Notes: generated by a model from the sequence alone, not told the origin. 64,000 nt of DNA from an uncultured Kordiimonas sp. (GCA_947503575.1 CANNDZ010000001.1:744001-808000); one strand, 5' to 3'. Positions 26,202 to 34,284 are shown, counted from the first letter of the stretch. Translations and numbers: made by a program.

Positions 26202-27269
26202 ATGAAAAAACTATTTTTGGCAGTGGCAATAATGGGTTTTGTCACCACACCTTTGGCCGCAAACGAGCCCTGGGGTGACATGAAGACGCTGGAAGAAAAT
26301 GTGCGCAAGGGTACTTACGGCACGGTAACAAGCGTCTTGATCATGGAGGATGGCAAAACTGTTTATGAGGGGTATTTCAACGGCGCTGACGCAACTACTC
26401 TGCATAACACGCGGTCTGTAACAAAAACCATTACAGGACTGGCAGTTGGCGCGGCGGTTGATGACGGCGTCATGCGTATGGATACACCTGCGGCGACTTT
26501 TTTTACGGATATTGCGCCCTTTGAAAACCCGGATCCGCGTAAATTTGATGTTACCATTGAAGACTTGATCACCATGACCAGTGTGCTGGAATGCGATGAC
26601 AATGACAATTTCTCGCGCGGCACCGAAGCGCGCATGCACAATGTGGAGGATTGGGCATCTTTCTTCTGGGATTTGCCCATTCGCGGCTATCCAGGGTGGA
26701 TGGAAACCCCTGCGACAGCAAAATATGGACGCGTTTTTGCCTATTGCTCGGCCGGTATTGAAATGGCGGGCTGGGCTGTGGAGCGGGCAACAAAAACACG
26801 CTTTCAGGACTATGTGAAAACGAAGTTTTTCGACCCCATGGGTATTGAGCGTTTTGAATGGCAGGAAAACGGCCTTGGGCAGGCCCATAAAAGCGGCGGT
26901 TTGTCACTGACGGCGCGCGGCCTGGCCAAATTTGCCGAAATGCAGCGCAGTGGCGGCGTTTACGGCGGGCGCCGTGTGCTATCAGCGGCTTGGACGGCAG
27001 AAGCCGTGAAGCCACGTGCAGTCATTAACGCCGAAGCAGGCACCGAGTATGGCTATACCTGGTGGCTGGGGGGCTATGAAATATCAGATGTGCAGTTCAA
27101 GACTTATTTCATGACCGGAAATGGCGGAAACCGGGTAATGATCATGCCGGCCCATGATCTTGTGGTCGTGATCACGAAAACAGACTTTGGCCAACGTGGT
27201 ATGCACCAGAAAACCAATGCGTTTTTTGAGCAGGAGATCAACGCGCGCTTGGCGCGGAGGGCGAATTGA
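26202..27269 (+). CDS. periplasmic serine hydrolase, beta-lactamase/esterase fold
   Basis: 355 aa from the ATG at 26202, six bases after AGGAG and giving a signal peptide (MKKLFLAVAIMGFVTTPLAA, then NEPW); the track start adds 38 residues without a ribosome site. Nucleophile motif SVTK (NTRSVTKTITGLAVGAA), second motif YCS (FAYCSAGIEMAGWAV), and GNGGNRVMIMP near the third site. It belongs to the class C beta-lactamase/6-aminohexanoate-hydrolase superfamily. The divergent membrane regulator probably controls it. Not closely similar to the 13.2-kb hydrolase outside the motifs. Confidence 0.9.
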   Translation: MKKLFLAVAIMGFVTTPLAANEPWGDMKTLEENVRKGTYGTVTSVLIMEDGKTVYEGYFNGADATTLHNTRSVTKTITGLAVGAAVDDGVMRMDTPAATFFTDIAPFENPDPRKFDVTIEDLITMTSVLECDDNDNFSRGTEARMHNVEDWASFFWDLPIRGYPGWMETPATAKYGRVFAYCSAGIEMAGWAVERATKTRFQDYVKTKFFDPMGIERFEWQENGLGQAHKSGGLSLTARGLAKFAEMQRSGGVYGGRRVLSAAWTAEAVKPRAVINAEAGTEYGYTWWLGGYEISDVQFKTYFMTGNGGNRVMIMPAHDLVVVITKTDFGQRGMHQKTNAFFEQEINARLARRAN

Positions 27270-27289
27270 GAATTTGCGCGGATGACAGT

Positions 27290-28141
27290 TTACATCAGGG
27301 AAGCTAGCAAGGCCTCAGGGCTCATGCCGCTCTCTCTGATAGACTGCAGGGTTTGCGCTTTGTCCCGTTTGGCGAAGCGCACGCCCTTGTCATCTGTCAG
27401 CAAACCATGGTGGTGGTAGGTGGGGGTCGGCAGGCCCAACAGGCTTTGTAACACCACATGGATATGAGTGGCATGCCAAAGGTCTTGCCCGCGCACGACA
27501 TGGCTGACGCCTTGCAGGGCGTCATCATACACCACCGCCAAATGGTAACTGGTGGGCGTGTCTTTACGGGCCAGTACCACGTCCCCCAGTTCTTGCGGGG
27601 TCGCAATAATGTCGCCGCGCTCGGTATCATTCCATATCAGATTGTCGCCAGTGATGGACAGTGCAGCGGTGAGGTCCAGCCGCCACGCATGGGCATCCCC
27701 CGCCGCAATGCGGTTAGTGCGCTCTTTTGTGCTTAACGTGCGGCAGGTGCCGGGATACAGCGGACCGTCCGGTCCATGCGGCGCGGTGGGTGCGCGCGCA
27801 ACCTCGGCCACTATTTCCTTGCGGGTACAAAAACAGGGGTAAACAACATCCTGTTCTTTCAACTTCTCCAGCGCCTTTGCATAGTCATCGAAATGGTCCG
27901 ACTGCACGCGTACCGGTGTTTCCCACGTCAGGCCCAGCCATGCCAGGTCCTCATAAATGGCCTGTGTAAATTCTGGCTTGCAGCGGGTGGTGTCGATATC
28001 TTCAATGCGCAGGATAAAACGTCCCCCTGCAGCCACCGCCGCGCGGAACGCCATCAGCGCCGAATAGGCGTGCCCCTTATGCAGCAACCCTGTTGGGCTT
28101 GGCGCAAAGCGGGTTATCATCGTACCGCCATTTGGTGTCAT
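27290..28141 (-). CDS. gluQRS: glutamyl-Q tRNA(Asp) synthetase
   Basis: 283 aa from the ATG at 28141; the track start lies within the TetR gene. It activates glutamate and attaches it to the queuosine base of tRNA(Asp). It looks like the catalytic half of GluRS: RFAPSPTGLLHKGHAYSA with the HIGH-like motif, RFILRIEDIDTTRC, a KRDKAQTL KMSKS-like loop, and the zinc ligands CFC with a later YPGTCR. No anticodon-binding domain, as expected. It starts four bases after the TetR stop codon, so the two are probably co-transcribed. Confidence 0.93.
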   Translation of the reverse strand: MTPNGGTMITRFAPSPTGLLHKGHAYSALMAFRAAVAAGGRFILRIEDIDTTRCKPEFTQAIYEDLAWLGLTWETPVRVQSDHFDDYAKALEKLKEQDVVYPCFCTRKEIVAEVARAPTAPHGPDGPLYPGTCRTLSTKERTNRIAAGDAHAWRLDLTAALSITGDNLIWNDTERGDIIATPQELGDVVLARKDTPTSYHLAVVYDDALQGVSHVVRGQDLWHATHIHVVLQSLLGLPTPTYHHHGLLTDDKGVRFAKRDKAQTLQSIRESGMSPEALLASLM

Positions 28142-28145
28142 TGCT

Positions 28146-28745
28146 TTACTCACGCCTGGGCAGATCCCTTGTGGCCAAGCAGGTTGATAACAGGGAGTCC
28201 ATAAGTGTTTCATCGATTTTGGCATGCCCCATCAGCAAGCGATACAACACCGCGCCAAACATCATGTCGAGTGTTAAATCAACTGGCATATCCGCGGCCA
28301 ACTGACTGGTTTCAATTGCTTGCCGGATGAGTGCCTCTGCTTCTGTGCGACGGGACTGAATGAAATGACTTCTGAATGCTTTGGCGATTTCGCTTGATGC
28401 ATCCGCCGACGCCAAGGCAAGCGCCACATGCCGCCCTGCAGGGTCATTGAAGGTGGAGGAGACACTATAAAGCAGGCTTCGCAGGGCTTCAATCGGATCA
28501 TCTGAACCGACTTGCTTAGCTTCCGGAACAGCCTCAATCAGCGCGGCCATGGCGAGCTCGTGCGCATTCGACCAATAACGATAAATAGTGGGCTTGCCGA
28601 CGCTGGCGCGCGCCGCGACGGCTTCTATCGTTACAGCTGGTACCCCGCGATCCTGAATAAGTGCGGCGGTTGCCGTCATGATTTTCTGGCGGGTTGCCTC
28701 GCTTCTGGGGCGGCCTCTAGGTTTTGATTTGCTTACCTGTGACAC
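28146..28745 (-). CDS. TetR/AcrR family transcriptional regulator
   Basis: 199 aa, starting with GTG. The N-terminal HTH is classic (RQKIMTATAALIQDRGVPAVTIEAVAARASVGKPTIYRYWSN, about residues 20-60), preceded by an arginine/lysine-rich arm. The C-terminal ligand domain resembles TetR_C-type helices (FRSHFIQSRRTEAEALIRQAIE). An 18-bp perfect palindrome sits 26 bases upstream between it and the divergent VOC gene, a likely operator for both. Ligand unknown. Confidence 0.94.
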   Translation of the reverse strand: MSQVSKSKPRGRPRSEATRQKIMTATAALIQDRGVPAVTIEAVAARASVGKPTIYRYWSNAHELAMAALIEAVPEAKQVGSDDPIEALRSLLYSVSSTFNDPAGRHVALALASADASSEIAKAFRSHFIQSRRTEAEALIRQAIETSQLAADMPVDLTLDMMFGAVLYRLLMGHAKIDETLMDSLLSTCLATRDLPRRE

Positions 28746-28770
28746 AGCAGGAGTTGACTCCTATTTATAT

Positions 28771-28788
28771 TTACGTTACGTAACGTAA
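28771..28788. promoter_or_regulatory. 18-bp palindromic TetR-type operator
   Basis: TTACGTTACGTAACGTAA is a perfect palindrome between the divergent TetR and VOC genes. Length, symmetry and position match TetR-family operators. On the plus strand it overlaps the expected -10 region downstream of TTGACT at 28754, so bound repressor would block both promoters. Confidence 0.8.
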
Positions 28789-28858
28789 CATAAATGAGTC
28801 GCATCTACAAGCAATGTGACTTAACTTTATAGCAATTTTCTAAAGAAAGGGCCCGGCC

Positions 28859-29326
28859 ATGAGTGATAACAGCAAATCACCCGGTAAACCTAATGGTGTT
28901 GCAGCCTATTTTTGTGTCAAGGGCGCTGCGGAGGCCATCGAATTTTATGAGAGGGCATTTGGTGCAAAACAGGTTCTCAGGCTTGAAAACTCTGATGGCA
29001 AAATCGCACATGCAGAAATCCAGATTGGTGACACGGTACTCATGCTGGCGGATGAGTGGCCTGAATTTGGTGCGCTTAGCCCGGTAAGTATTGGCGGTTC
29101 ACCGGTGAAATTCACCATTGTGGTGAAAGACGCGGATGCAGCTTTTGCGCACGCGATTTCTTGCGGTTGCAGCGAACTTCGCGGTGTTGAGGATCAATTT
29201 TACGGCTTTCGTGGGGGCATGGTGAGTGACCCCTTCGGCTACAGCTGGTTTATTCAGCACCAGGTGGAGGATCTGAGCGAGTCTGACATGCAGGCGCGCT
29301 GGGCCAAAGTGCAGGCCGATATGTGA
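28859..29326 (+). CDS. VOC family protein, PhnB-like
   Basis: 155 aa. A single VOC/glyoxalase domain of the PhnB/3-demethylubiquinone-type branch: VAAYFCVKGAAEAIEFYERAFGAKQVLRL, then KIAHAEIQIGDTVLMLADEWP, and the closing FYGFRGGMVSDPFGYSWFIQHQVEDLS. Cytoplasmic, no signal peptide. The TetR regulator across the 18-bp palindrome probably represses it; a stress or resistance function is inferred from that arrangement only. AAAGGG ribosome site upstream of the ATG. Confidence 0.9.
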   Translation: MSDNSKSPGKPNGVAAYFCVKGAAEAIEFYERAFGAKQVLRLENSDGKIAHAEIQIGDTVLMLADEWPEFGALSPVSIGGSPVKFTIVVKDADAAFAHAISCGCSELRGVEDQFYGFRGGMVSDPFGYSWFIQHQVEDLSESDMQARWAKVQADM

Positions 29327-29412
29327 GTCGGATAAATTTGCCGAGTCGCGGTTGAATTTGTCACATATTGCGCAAAATCCATGGTTCCCATTCGATTATG
29401 GTTTTTTGCCGC

Positions 29413-29442
29413 TACATTATAGTTTTTGCCACTATATAATGT
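29413..29442. repeat. imperfect inverted and direct repeats upstream of the HNH leader
   Basis: ACATTATA at 29414 and TATAATGT at 29435 are inverted, and the surrounding tttttgccgctacat / tttttgccactata strings are direct repeats. The element sits just upstream of the -35 box at 29444, where an activator or repressor site is plausible. Confidence 0.4.
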
Positions 29443-29443
29443 C

Positions 29444-29471
29444 TTGTCATACGCTCGTAACACTGTATCTT
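29444..29471 (+). promoter_or_regulatory. sigma-70-type promoter of the HNH gene
   Basis: TTGTCA, a 16-base spacer and TATCTT give a reasonable sigma-70 promoter. Transcription would begin near 29478, directly before the structured leader at 29483-29562. Confidence 0.5.
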
Positions 29472-29482
29472 GATTTTAGTGA

Positions 29483-29562
29483 CATCGGAAGGGACTTCAC
29501 CGGGTGTGAAGAGAACTCGGGCCGATGATAGGTGTCGGCTCTCCTTCCGCGGGATTAGGGGG
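29483..29562 (+). promoter_or_regulatory. structured 5' leader with mutually exclusive pairings
   Basis: CATCGG (29483) can pair with CCGATG (29522), enclosing a perfect CTTCAC-cgggt-GTGAAG hairpin (29495-29511). Alternatively CGGAAGG (29486) pairs with CCTTCCG (29543). The first structure would release CTCCTT (29541) to pair with the ribosome site AGGGGG (29557). This looks like a translational on/off leader, but I recognise no known riboswitch class. Confidence 0.45.
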
Positions 29563-29569
29563 AACACTC

Positions 29570-30142
29570 ATGGGTGTCGCATTTGCGCCCAGACTACCAA
29601 CGCCAGAGACCTGTCCGGCACTGGTTCTCAATGCCGACTATAGGCCGCTTAGTTATTATCCGCTCAGCATATGGAACTGGCAAACCGCACTGAAAGCCGT
29701 GTTTTTGGAACGCGTTAATATCGTATCAGAATATGATACGGTGGTGCATTCGCCGTCTACGACGGTCAGCCTGCCAAGCGTGATTGCGCTGAAAAATTAT
29801 ATCCGCCAGCCGGAATACCCAGCATTTACGCGGTTTAACTTGTTTTTGCGCGACAGGTTTACCTGCCAGTATTGCGGATCACCGGATGAACTGACATTTG
29901 ATCATGTGATCCCCCGAAGCCAGGGGGGGCGCACCAGCTGGGATAATATCACCGCCGCTTGTTCGCCCTGCAATTTGCGCAAGGGTGGGCGTACGCCGAA
30001 ACAATCCGATATGCACCCGAGGCGAATGCCCTACCGCCCGACCACACACGAATTAAACGCCAATGGCCGCCATTTCCCGCCCAATTATCTTCACGAAAGT
30101 TGGCGGGATTATTTGTATTGGGATATTGAACTTGAAAATTAA
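29570..30142 (+). CDS. HNH endonuclease family protein
   Basis: 190 aa from the ATG at 29570, preceded by AGGGGGA. The HNH nuclease core is complete: CQYCG, then LTFDHVIPRSQGGRTSWDNI and ACSPCNLRKGGRTP, with a CxxC...CxxC zinc site around the catalytic His. An N-terminal part (ALVLNADYRPLSYYPLSIWNWQTALKAVFLERVNIV) is typical of a family that is widespread as a single chromosomal gene in alphaproteobacteria and has no clear restriction partner. Its cellular substrate is not known. The next gene's TTG start lies inside its last codons. Confidence 0.93.
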   Translation: MGVAFAPRLPTPETCPALVLNADYRPLSYYPLSIWNWQTALKAVFLERVNIVSEYDTVVHSPSTTVSLPSVIALKNYIRQPEYPAFTRFNLFLRDRFTCQYCGSPDELTFDHVIPRSQGGRTSWDNITAACSPCNLRKGGRTPKQSDMHPRRMPYRPTTHELNANGRHFPPNYLHESWRDYLYWDIELEN

Positions 30143-30833
30143 ATGCCTGTTTTTTGCGCCCTTGTTACTGTTAGGGCTTAGCTTTTCTGTCCATGCGCAG
30201 GCTGACGCCTGTGGCACAAACGGCGTGTCGCTTGATCATGTGATTTGGGCAGTGCCCGATCTGGAAGATTATGTCACCCGGTTTGAAGCGCTGACAAGTA
30301 TCAAGCCCAAATACGGCGGGGAGCATACCAACGGCGTAACGGCCAATTATCTGGTGGCTTTGGGGCCATGCACATACCTTGAAATTGTTGGGCCCAAGCC
30401 GGGTGTTACGCCCGAAATGATGGGCGACCGCGCGGCCATGTATGCACGCGAGCATGTTGCAGGCTTTGCCTTTGGCGCGGACCTTGACAGCCCCCCAGAA
30501 GCGCTGAGCAGCCTTACGCTCGGTAAACGATCAGAAGGTGGGCGCACCAAACCCGATGGCTCCGCGCTGTCGTGGGTAACGGCAGGCCTGACAGACTTTG
30601 ACTTTGGTGAGGACAAGTTTCAGTTTGTTATTGACTGGACCAGCGAACCGCACCCGGCGAACACAGCGGCAGAAGGCGCAGAAATCCTGCAACTTACTAT
30701 CGCCAACCCGCAGGTAACAGGCCTGCGTGACCTGGTGGAGGGGAACCGCCTGCCAATTGTGTTGCAGCCATCGGGTGTGCCCAATATATGGCTGACAATT
30801 AACACCCCGCGCGGATCTGTGATTTTACGGTAG
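30132..30833 (+). CDS. exported VOC-like protein (glyoxalase-3-type domain)
   Basis: 233 aa if translation begins at the TTG at 30132, nine bases after TGGGA and overlapping the HNH gene by 11 bases; this yields a proper signal peptide (KIKCLFFAPLLLLGLSFSVHA, then QAD). The track's ATG at 30063 would put HNH-frame sequence before it. The mature part begins VSLDHVIWAVPDLEDYVTRFEALTSIKPKYGGEHTNGVTANYLVALG, a glyoxalase-like domain with the HxxW/E pattern. Periplasmic localisation is unusual for VOC proteins. Function unknown; likely coupled to HNH translation. Confidence 0.8.
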   Translation: MKIKCLFFAPLLLLGLSFSVHAQADACGTNGVSLDHVIWAVPDLEDYVTRFEALTSIKPKYGGEHTNGVTANYLVALGPCTYLEIVGPKPGVTPEMMGDRAAMYAREHVAGFAFGADLDSPPEALSSLTLGKRSEGGRTKPDGSALSWVTAGLTDFDFGEDKFQFVIDWTSEPHPANTAAEGAEILQLTIANPQVTGLRDLVEGNRLPIVLQPSGVPNIWLTINTPRGSVILR

Positions 30834-30844
30834 AGTTAGCAGCG

Positions 30845-30872
30845 GCAAAAAAGCGGGCCTTAAACCCGCTTT
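30845..30872 (-). terminator. terminator between the VOC-like gene and coq7
   Basis: AAGCGGG-tttaagg-CCCGCTT on the minus strand is followed by TTTTTTGCC. It overlaps the coq7 stop codon and lies 12 bases after the convergent VOC-like stop, so it can end transcription in both directions; the U-tract favours the coq7 strand. Confidence 0.78.
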
Positions 30873-31441
30873 GAAATCCAGATCGCGGCACGGCACCCGG
30901 CTTTGATCGCGGTCGACAATACAGGATAGCCAACGGCTTCCTCGGCGCCGTGTTCTTCGGCAATCTTCTTGTGCTCAACTTCTTCGGCCTGAAACTGCTC
31001 GATCACTTCTTCCAGTTCCGGGTCTTTGCCTTTCAGCGCCTGGCGTTGCTCTTCATAGTGCTCGTCGATCACTTCTTCAACCGCCTGCGTGCAGGCCATG
31101 GCCGCTTTTTCACCCATGAGCGCCGTGGTGGCACCCAGCGCAAACCCGGCAATGTCCCAAAGGGGGGTCATGATGGTGGGCCGCACCTTGCGTTCGGTCA
31201 CGATTTTATTAAACCGGTCCAGATGCACCTTTTCCTGTTCGTGCATGTGCTGCAACAGGCCCGCCTTGGGGTGATTGTCGCCCAATATGGCGCGCTGGCC
31301 CGCATAAATGCGCACAGCACCAAATTCGCCAGCATGATCCACCCGCACCATACGCTCTTTTTCCTGATCCAGCGTGCGGTCACCTGGCAATGGCAGTGGC
31401 TCAGTGTGGGATGCTTGATCGTTTGGCGTTGCTTTTGCCAT
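30860..31441 (-). CDS. coq7: 2-polyprenyl-3-methyl-6-methoxy-1,4-benzoquinone monooxygenase (CoQ7)
   Basis: 193 aa, four-helix di-iron enzyme of ubiquinone synthesis that hydroxylates the demethoxyubiquinone ring. Carboxylate/His ligands are visible: RVDHAGEFGAVRIYAGQ, HEQEKVHLDRF (ExxH), VEEVIDEHYEEQ and QAEEVEHKKIAEE (ExxH). The C-terminal KAGCRAAIWISKRV is typical of the family. It stands first (5' side) in no obvious operon but is followed closely upstream by dsbB and the VTT gene on the same strand; gaps are 20 and 12 bases, so co-transcription from 32.5 kb is likely. Confidence 0.96.
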   Translation of the reverse strand: MAKATPNDQASHTEPLPLPGDRTLDQEKERMVRVDHAGEFGAVRIYAGQRAILGDNHPKAGLLQHMHEQEKVHLDRFNKIVTERKVRPTIMTPLWDIAGFALGATTALMGEKAAMACTQAVEEVIDEHYEEQRQALKGKDPELEEVIEQFQAEEVEHKKIAEEHGAEEAVGYPVLSTAIKAGCRAAIWISKRV

Positions 31442-31461
31442 GAGGGAACTGTCCTTTTATA

Positions 31462-31950
31462 TCAGCGTGCGCGACCAATTTTGCGCAAGCAAAACAGCGT
31501 TAACGCTGAAGCCAGAATAAAGTTATAGCCCGCCATCGCGATGCCAAACAAGGACCATGCTATTTCGTCGCACCGGATCAACGGCGCATTCATGATGGAT
31601 TCATAAAGTTCGTTTGCGCTATCCGCAATGCCGACGACACTTGAGCAGGTGGAAATGCCTTCCCACCAGCGCTGTTCTACCCCCACATGAAACATAGCAA
31701 GCCCGGCGTCTGTAGCGAACACCAGCGCCAGCAAAAACAGCACCGGTTTTTGCGGCACCTTTGGTGCCGCGGTTGCCACCAGCGCGACGCCCATGGCCAC
31801 CATGTAAGGATACCGCTGCCACCAGCACATGTCGCATGGGTGGTAGCCCGCGAACTGAAACCCGAAGGCGGTAGCCAGAATAATCGCTGCTGCCACGCCC
31901 GCAAACAACACCGGGTTTTTATGCGGGAAAGAGAAAAGGGAATTGCTCAT
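31462..31950 (-). CDS. dsbB: disulfide bond formation protein B
   Basis: 162 aa, four-TM inner-membrane quinone reductase that reoxidises DsbA. The first periplasmic Cys pair is CDMC (FAGYHPCDMCWWQRYPY) after helix 1; the second pair is CSSV... to IRCDE, spaced by about 27 residues. Short loops and length match the DsbB/DsbI family. Lies between the VTT-domain gene and coq7 on the same strand. Confidence 0.92.
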   Translation of the reverse strand: MSNSLFSFPHKNPVLFAGVAAAIILATAFGFQFAGYHPCDMCWWQRYPYMVAMGVALVATAAPKVPQKPVLFLLALVFATDAGLAMFHVGVEQRWWEGISTCSSVVGIADSANELYESIMNAPLIRCDEIAWSLFGIAMAGYNFILASALTLFCLRKIGRAR

Positions 31951-31962
31951 GACGATGCTGCC

Positions 31963-32541
31963 TCAGATAAATTTCAAAACAACAAACCCGGCGATGCCCA
32001 GCGCGACCATTGCGCTTGTGACAAGCCCCAGGCGTTTTTCAATGAAGGCCCGAATGGGTTCGCCGAACTTCCACAATAGCCCTGCCACCAGGTAAAAGCG
32101 TGCGCCGCGCGCAGGGATGGAGGCGGCAACAAACAATAGCGGGTTCATGGCAACCAGCCCGCTGGCGATTGTGACCACCTTGAAGGGGATAGGGGTAAAG
32201 CCTGCCACCAGAACAATCAGGATACCCCATTCATCATAATACCCCCGGAAGTTTGCGAATTGGTTCTCATAGCCATAAAATTCAACAATCGGGCGACCGA
32301 TGGTTTCAAACAAGGCGGCACCTATTATGTAGCCTGCAACACCGCCCAGCACTGAAAATATCAGCGTAATCGTGGCAAGCCGCCATGCTTTCAACCGGTT
32401 GGCCAGCACCATGGGGATCAGCATAAGATCGATCGGCACCGGGAAAAAACTGGATTCGGCAAACGAAATCCCGGCCAGCCATTTTTCACCTGCCGGGCTT
32501 TGTGCCTTGTTTATCATCCAGTCATACAGTGGCCTGATCAC
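31963..32541 (-). CDS. VTT-domain membrane protein, YqaA/DedA-like
   Basis: 192 aa with about five hydrophobic segments. The VTT/SNARE-associated domain is marked by SFAESSFFPVPIDLMLIPMVLANRLKAWRLATITLIFSVLGGVAGYIIGAALFETIGRP and GFTPIPFKVVTIASGLVAMN. DedA-superfamily members are lipid scramblase/flippase-type proteins; YqaA-type ones are less studied. First gene of the apparent VTT-dsbB-coq7 unit. Confidence 0.9.
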   Translation of the reverse strand: MIRPLYDWMINKAQSPAGEKWLAGISFAESSFFPVPIDLMLIPMVLANRLKAWRLATITLIFSVLGGVAGYIIGAALFETIGRPIVEFYGYENQFANFRGYYDEWGILIVLVAGFTPIPFKVVTIASGLVAMNPLLFVAASIPARGARFYLVAGLLWKFGEPIRAFIEKRLGLVTSAMVALGIAGFVVLKFI

Positions 32542-32659
32542 GCGCTGCTTTCCTGTTATGTGCCTGTTTTACCGGACCGATGCATAGCAACGCGGGCACA
32601 CAAACACAATCTATCGATTGGGGGATTGCAGGAATGTGAACCGTGTCGAATAACGGCGC

Positions 32660-32687
32660 TTGACGCCGGTAGATTGCACAGTATGAT
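32660..32687 (+). promoter_or_regulatory. sigma-70 promoter of tRNA-Leu
   Basis: TTGACG, a 16-base spacer and TATGAT closely match the sigma-70 consensus. The expected start near 32694 is about 24 bases before the tRNA 5' end. Confidence 0.75.
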
Positions 32688-32717
32688 GCACCCCGCTCAA
32701 CCGAGCCTTCCTCACAG

Positions 32718-32804
32718 GCCCCTGTGGCGGAACTGGTAGACGCGCGGGATTCAAAATCCCGTTCCCTTTTGGGAGTGTCGGTTCGATTCCGACCGGGGGC
32801 ACCA
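32718..32804 (+). tRNA. tRNA-Leu (anticodon CAA)
   Basis: 87 bases including an encoded CCA. The acceptor arms GCCCCTG / CGGGGGC pair (one G-U); D-arm GGCGGAACTGGTAGACGCG; anticodon arm GGGAT-TCAAAAT-CCC with CAA reading UUG leucine codons; a long class II variable arm (gttcccttttgggag); T-arm GTCGGTTCGATTCCGAC. It has its own promoter and no integrated element beside it. Confidence 0.97.
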
Positions 32805-32831
32805 TTTCTCTTTAAGCTACCCAATGCCGTT

Positions 32832-34109
32832 CTAGCGCGGGAATCCGCTGATCCACATTATTTCTGCGGGGTCTTCCAGTTGCAGCAGGGCTTTGATGGC
32901 GGCTTGCTTGTCCGGGCTGTTTTCATAAAATCCGCGCGCAATTTGCTCCCCGACATAATACCCAAGATCTGCGACCCACTCGTCGTCGTAACTTTTGCCG
33001 TTGTTGCCGGTCCAATCGGAAAAGTCTGTTTTGTCTTGCTCTGCCAGGAACCGTTCAATGACCATTTGCTGGTTCGCGTTGCCGAAAGTGGTGTAGGGCA
33101 TGGGCACTGATTTTTGCCCGAACACGAGGTTGGCCAAAAAATCCGCCCCGCCTTCCACCAGCGCGTTCCCCAAAACCGTACGGTGGCTGGTGTTTTGAAG
33201 AAAATGCACATATTCGTGCAAAATCACCCACAGGCTGTCGTTTGGTGTGCTGAGGAAAGGCGCTGTCCATGCTGGCAATCCGGATGCGTGGGTTTTATCC
33301 AGCGTGACAAAATCCAACCCGAGGAGAAGGCCATTGCTGCTTGCGGTGCCAGCGGACGTATGCCGCCCGACAATGAAATGCACTTTTGGCAGGTCCCCCG
33401 CGCCCGCAGTGTCGCGCAGGCGGTTCATGGCCGTAATAACGCGGGGCGCAAGGCGCTGCAGTTCCTGCAGGGACTGCCGAAGGCTGGCATAATAGAGGCG
33501 GTTGGCCTCCACATGCGCGGTAAAGGCCTCAACGCTATCGACCTTCATCGACACATAGTCGACCATCGCGGGTGAGGCCTTGGCAAAATAGTGCGTGTTA
33601 TAAATGTCGGCTTTCTTGTGTGGTTCTGCGGATCCTGCCTGACCAAAGGCATCGAAAAACCGCTGAGCATCGGCAAAATTCAAGACACTTGCTGTGTCTA
33701 CCTTGTCACGGGTTTGTTGATTTTCATTTTCCTTGAGAAGCGCAAGTACTGTTGGGAAGCCGGGTTGATCTCTTAAAGGGGCGAAAAACTCGCCCTGCTC
33801 GAAATGGCTGTACCCTGCATAACCGCTGTCAGCTAACACCTTCATTGTCGCCAGTGCAGCAGCCAGATCACCTGCCAGGATATAATTGCCAATGGCCTGA
33901 TTAAGGCCGTATTCGGCGCTCAGTCCAAAGGACACAGCTTTTTCGTATGCGGCTGCAGCGGCGGCATGCTCTGTTGCTTTCTCCAGCGTGTTTGCTTCGG
34001 ATTTCACTTTCAGGGCTTTTTCAAGATCAGACGCGGGCTGCGCGTCCGCAACCGCTATGGTGGGCAGTATCAGACCTGCCAAAAGCGCAAGACCGCAAAG
34101 GCGTTTCAT
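32832..34109 (-). CDS. putative periplasmic zinc metallopeptidase
   Basis: 425 aa from the ATG at 34109, with GGGGA six bases before; the signal peptide is MKRLCGLALLAGLILPTIAVADA. An N-terminal helical/TPR-like part (AAAAAYEKAVSFGLSAEYGLNQAIGNYILAGDLAAALATMK, about residues 35-90) precedes a gluzincin-like catalytic core with HEYVH (WVILHEYVHFLQNT) and the downstream EGGADFLANLVFG that can supply the third ligand. Combining TPR-like repeats with an HExxH domain is unusual; I cannot name a characterised family. Substrate unknown. Confidence 0.78.
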   Translation of the reverse strand: MKRLCGLALLAGLILPTIAVADAQPASDLEKALKVKSEANTLEKATEHAAAAAAYEKAVSFGLSAEYGLNQAIGNYILAGDLAAALATMKVLADSGYAGYSHFEQGEFFAPLRDQPGFPTVLALLKENENQQTRDKVDTASVLNFADAQRFFDAFGQAGSAEPHKKADIYNTHYFAKASPAMVDYVSMKVDSVEAFTAHVEANRLYYASLRQSLQELQRLAPRVITAMNRLRDTAGAGDLPKVHFIVGRHTSAGTASSNGLLLGLDFVTLDKTHASGLPAWTAPFLSTPNDSLWVILHEYVHFLQNTSHRTVLGNALVEGGADFLANLVFGQKSVPMPYTTFGNANQQMVIERFLAEQDKTDFSDWTGNNGKSYDDEWVADLGYYVGEQIARGFYENSPDKQAAIKALLQLEDPAEIMWISGFPR

Positions 34110-34284
34110 CGTTATTCCCCAAACCTTTTTCCTCGCCTCATTATACACAGTATCTCCATGATTACTACTTGTGTAGTTGAGCTATGCGAGGGTAATGGTT
34201 GCCGCAAACTTTCGGCGTATGGGATCTATGCTGTTTTGAGCAGGCAAGATGCTTTATCCGGGCGAACAGCTCACCTGCTGCAGG

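Noticed and set aside
32718-32804. tRNA-Leu as an integration site
   Set aside because: No duplicated tRNA 3' end, integrase gene or mobile cargo lies beside it; the neighbours look like ordinary chromosome.
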